This document shows, in pieces, positions 62,853 to 64,000 of a stretch of 64,000 bases of DNA (its first letter is position 1; each line of letters starts with the position of its first letter). Both the position numbers and the translations under genes were made by a program. Origin of the DNA: Trametopsis cervina (Eukaryota; Basidiomycota; Agaricomycetes; Polyporales; Irpicaceae). The notes under the pieces were generated by a model that saw only the letters and a list, made by a program, of their open reading frames with translations, was not told the DNA's origin and made no database searches. The stretch covers positions 613,875 through 677,874 of the forward strand of contig MU278363.1 of assembly GCA_022385755.1 (NCBI GenBank). Direction: 5' to 3'.

Positions 62853-63148
62853 TGTTGGAGATCCAGTCGCGGAACGACTGCGACGCCGACAGGATAAGTG
62901 CGCAGAGCACACATGGTTAGTGTAGATAACAAAATCTCTTACTGATACTGTTTCCGTTTCATCCCATGTAAAACTCCCGCTTCACTGATCACTCTACTAT
63001 TCGTGCCGTCGTGCATGCGACCATAGTATAGCATAGCCACGACGAATTAGTATTTATAGTGTAGCTTTCGTACTCCTTCACTTCAGTGTCTACTCGACAT
63101 TGAAGTGTAAGTCTTATACCCTCGTATTTCCTACTCGTTTACTTATAC
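62853..63148 (+). repeat. 3' LTR of the copia element
   Basis: Direct repeat of 46879-47174, apparently identical over all 296 bases. Right border uncertain: the sequence beyond lacks the terminal CA and any match to the left flank. Confidence 0.88.
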
Positions 63149-63624
63149 TTGGGTGAGCAGGCCGGCAAGCGGCAGGTTACGATTCCTGAGTCTTTATGCA
63201 GTTCAAATATGTACTGTCTTAATATTAATCTACATGCAATGTTTGATACAAGACTGAACTAGGGTATATGCTGTATACGCTTATACTAAATGTACATATA
63301 CGTATATTACAATAATAAATAAGTGTGTGTATGACTATAAAACATTTATGACATCATCTATGTTTGCTTCAACAATTACCTTCTCTCCCTGTATGTATTC
63401 CATCATGACTTTTGATACAATATTGAACTAGAACATTCATTTTATACACTTACACTATACATACACACACACACACACACAATATACATATGCGTATACT
63501 ATACATACATACATGTATCTGTCCATATACAATACATACATGTATACATATATGTATACGTACATACAGTTATCCGATACATACATGTATCGGATACATG
63601 TATGCACATATATGTAATTCCACA
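63149..63624. repeat. AT-rich microsatellite tract
   Basis: CA dinucleotide run at about 63462-63480, then many TACATACATGTAT and TATGTATAC words and a 20-base palindrome at 63574-63593 (9-bp arms, 2-base loop). Probably unstable non-coding DNA; no gene. Confidence 0.7.
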
Positions 63625-64000
63625 TTAAACAAGGGTATATATGACTGTGGAACATTTCCGACCATTTTTGGCTTGAAGTAATGAGTTGACATCTATGTTG
63701 TTCATATTTCCCTCAAAATTACATTCTCTGCCTGTCTGTACCCCATCATGATACCACACATCTCCCTGTTCGTCAACAATACGTGCAGTGAAATGGAAAC
63801 TTCCAAAATAAATCATCCCCTGAAGCTTGTATTCAAACCCATTTGCATGCATGACATTTTGGATATGAACTGGGATTGTATCATCAATATACAGAATAAT
63901 AAAGGGTGGAGGTTCTTGGAATTGATATACAGTGTCACCATTTTGACGACATGTACCACATTTGGATTTGGATTTGGTTCTTAGCATAGCTTTCATCCAG
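63625..64000 (-). CDS. last exon of a ubiquitin-protease-like protein (5' part outside window)
   Basis: Frame ending at 63625 and open to the right edge. It contains a Cys pair CGTCRQNGDTV, PPPFIILYIDD, then GFEYKLQGMIYFGSFHFTAR and VDEQGDVWYHDG, the His-box block of USP/UCH-like peptidases, in the variant often carried by basidiomycete transposons. The catalytic His sits in FHFTAR and the supporting WYHDG follows; the nucleophile Cys would be upstream, outside the window. It is likely part of a mobile element or a TE-derived gene. Where a start lies cannot be judged. Confidence 0.6.
   Translation of the reverse strand, partial: WMKAMLRTKSKSKCGTCRQNGDTVYQFQEPPPFIILYIDDTIPVHIQNVMHANGFEYKLQGMIYFGSFHFTARIVDEQGDVWYHDGVQTGRECNFEGNMNNIDVNSLLQAKNGRKCSTVIYTLV

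Larger units (their letters stand above)
46879..63148 (+). mobile_element. Ty1/copia LTR retrotransposon, split by a KDZ transposon
   Basis: The full element is bounded by two 296-bp direct LTRs. The order of domains gag, protease, integrase, RT, RNase H is that of Pseudoviridae-type (copia) elements. After subtracting the 11,016-bp KDZ insertion and one target copy the element would be about 5.2 kb. A purine tract, TGAGGGGGAG, ends directly at the 3' LTR and overlaps the stop codon of pol. The bases flanking the two LTRs (AAGCA left, TTGGG right) do not match, so a target duplication is not visible. Confidence 0.93.

Noticed and set aside
63455..63655. Tyr/Met/Val-rich minus-strand frame of 66 codons
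   Set aside because: Translation of TACATA-type microsatellite repeats, not a gene.

Overview
The window is nuclear DNA of a basidiomycete fungus, almost certainly an Agaricomycete (wood-decay or mushroom type, possibly Polyporales). Lineage markers are a FunK1-type protein kinase, a DUF6533 multi-pass membrane protein, a KDZ-class transposon and many 45-70 nt GT..AG introns. Most genes are split, so gene models were built by joining exons that match family motifs; exon ends were read by eye.

Layout. 1-11.7 kb: FunK1 kinase (cut by the window edge), FMO-like flavoprotein with a large acidic insertion, GNAT acetyltransferase, septin Cdc12, a tiny hydrophobic protein gene with a 5-nt first exon, and ornithine carbamoyltransferase. 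12.3-22.1 kb: a paralog neighbourhood. Three related genes (13028-14691 minus, 17747-19749 plus, 19999-22125 plus) encode two copies of an uncharacterised beta-rich fungal domain; the first sits beside a decayed copy of the 3' end of the neighbouring KDM4 gene, so an inverted duplication of the P3/KDM4-tail junction is visible. A Pro/Tyr-rich protein and a RING remnant lie between. 22.4-26.7 kb: KDM4/JMJD2-type histone demethylase. 28.2-46.3 kb: conserved housekeeping and membrane genes: a type I membrane protein, a small secreted protein, Prp43 helicase, two tandem polytopic membrane proteins, proteasome beta7, a DUF6533 protein and glycogen synthase.

46.9-63.1 kb: a nested transposon. A Ty1/copia element with apparently identical 296-bp LTRs is split inside its reverse transcriptase by an 11.0-kb KDZ DNA transposon with ~470-bp terminal inverted repeats and a 7-bp target duplication. 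Besides its transposase, the KDZ element carries a gene whose product looks like it has RNase H1 N-terminal/Cauli_VI-like RNA:DNA-hybrid-binding modules, and a cargo gene of an expanded basidiomycete family with an in-frame stop near its 5' end. 63.1-64 kb: microsatellite DNA and the last exon of a ubiquitin-protease-like gene that runs off the edge.

The less-described items are the KDZ cargo, the paralog trio (one member has an internal stretch resembling the histone H3 N-terminal tail, next to an H3 demethylase gene), and the micro-exon hydrophobic peptide. No CRISPR, rRNA or convincing tRNA gene was seen.
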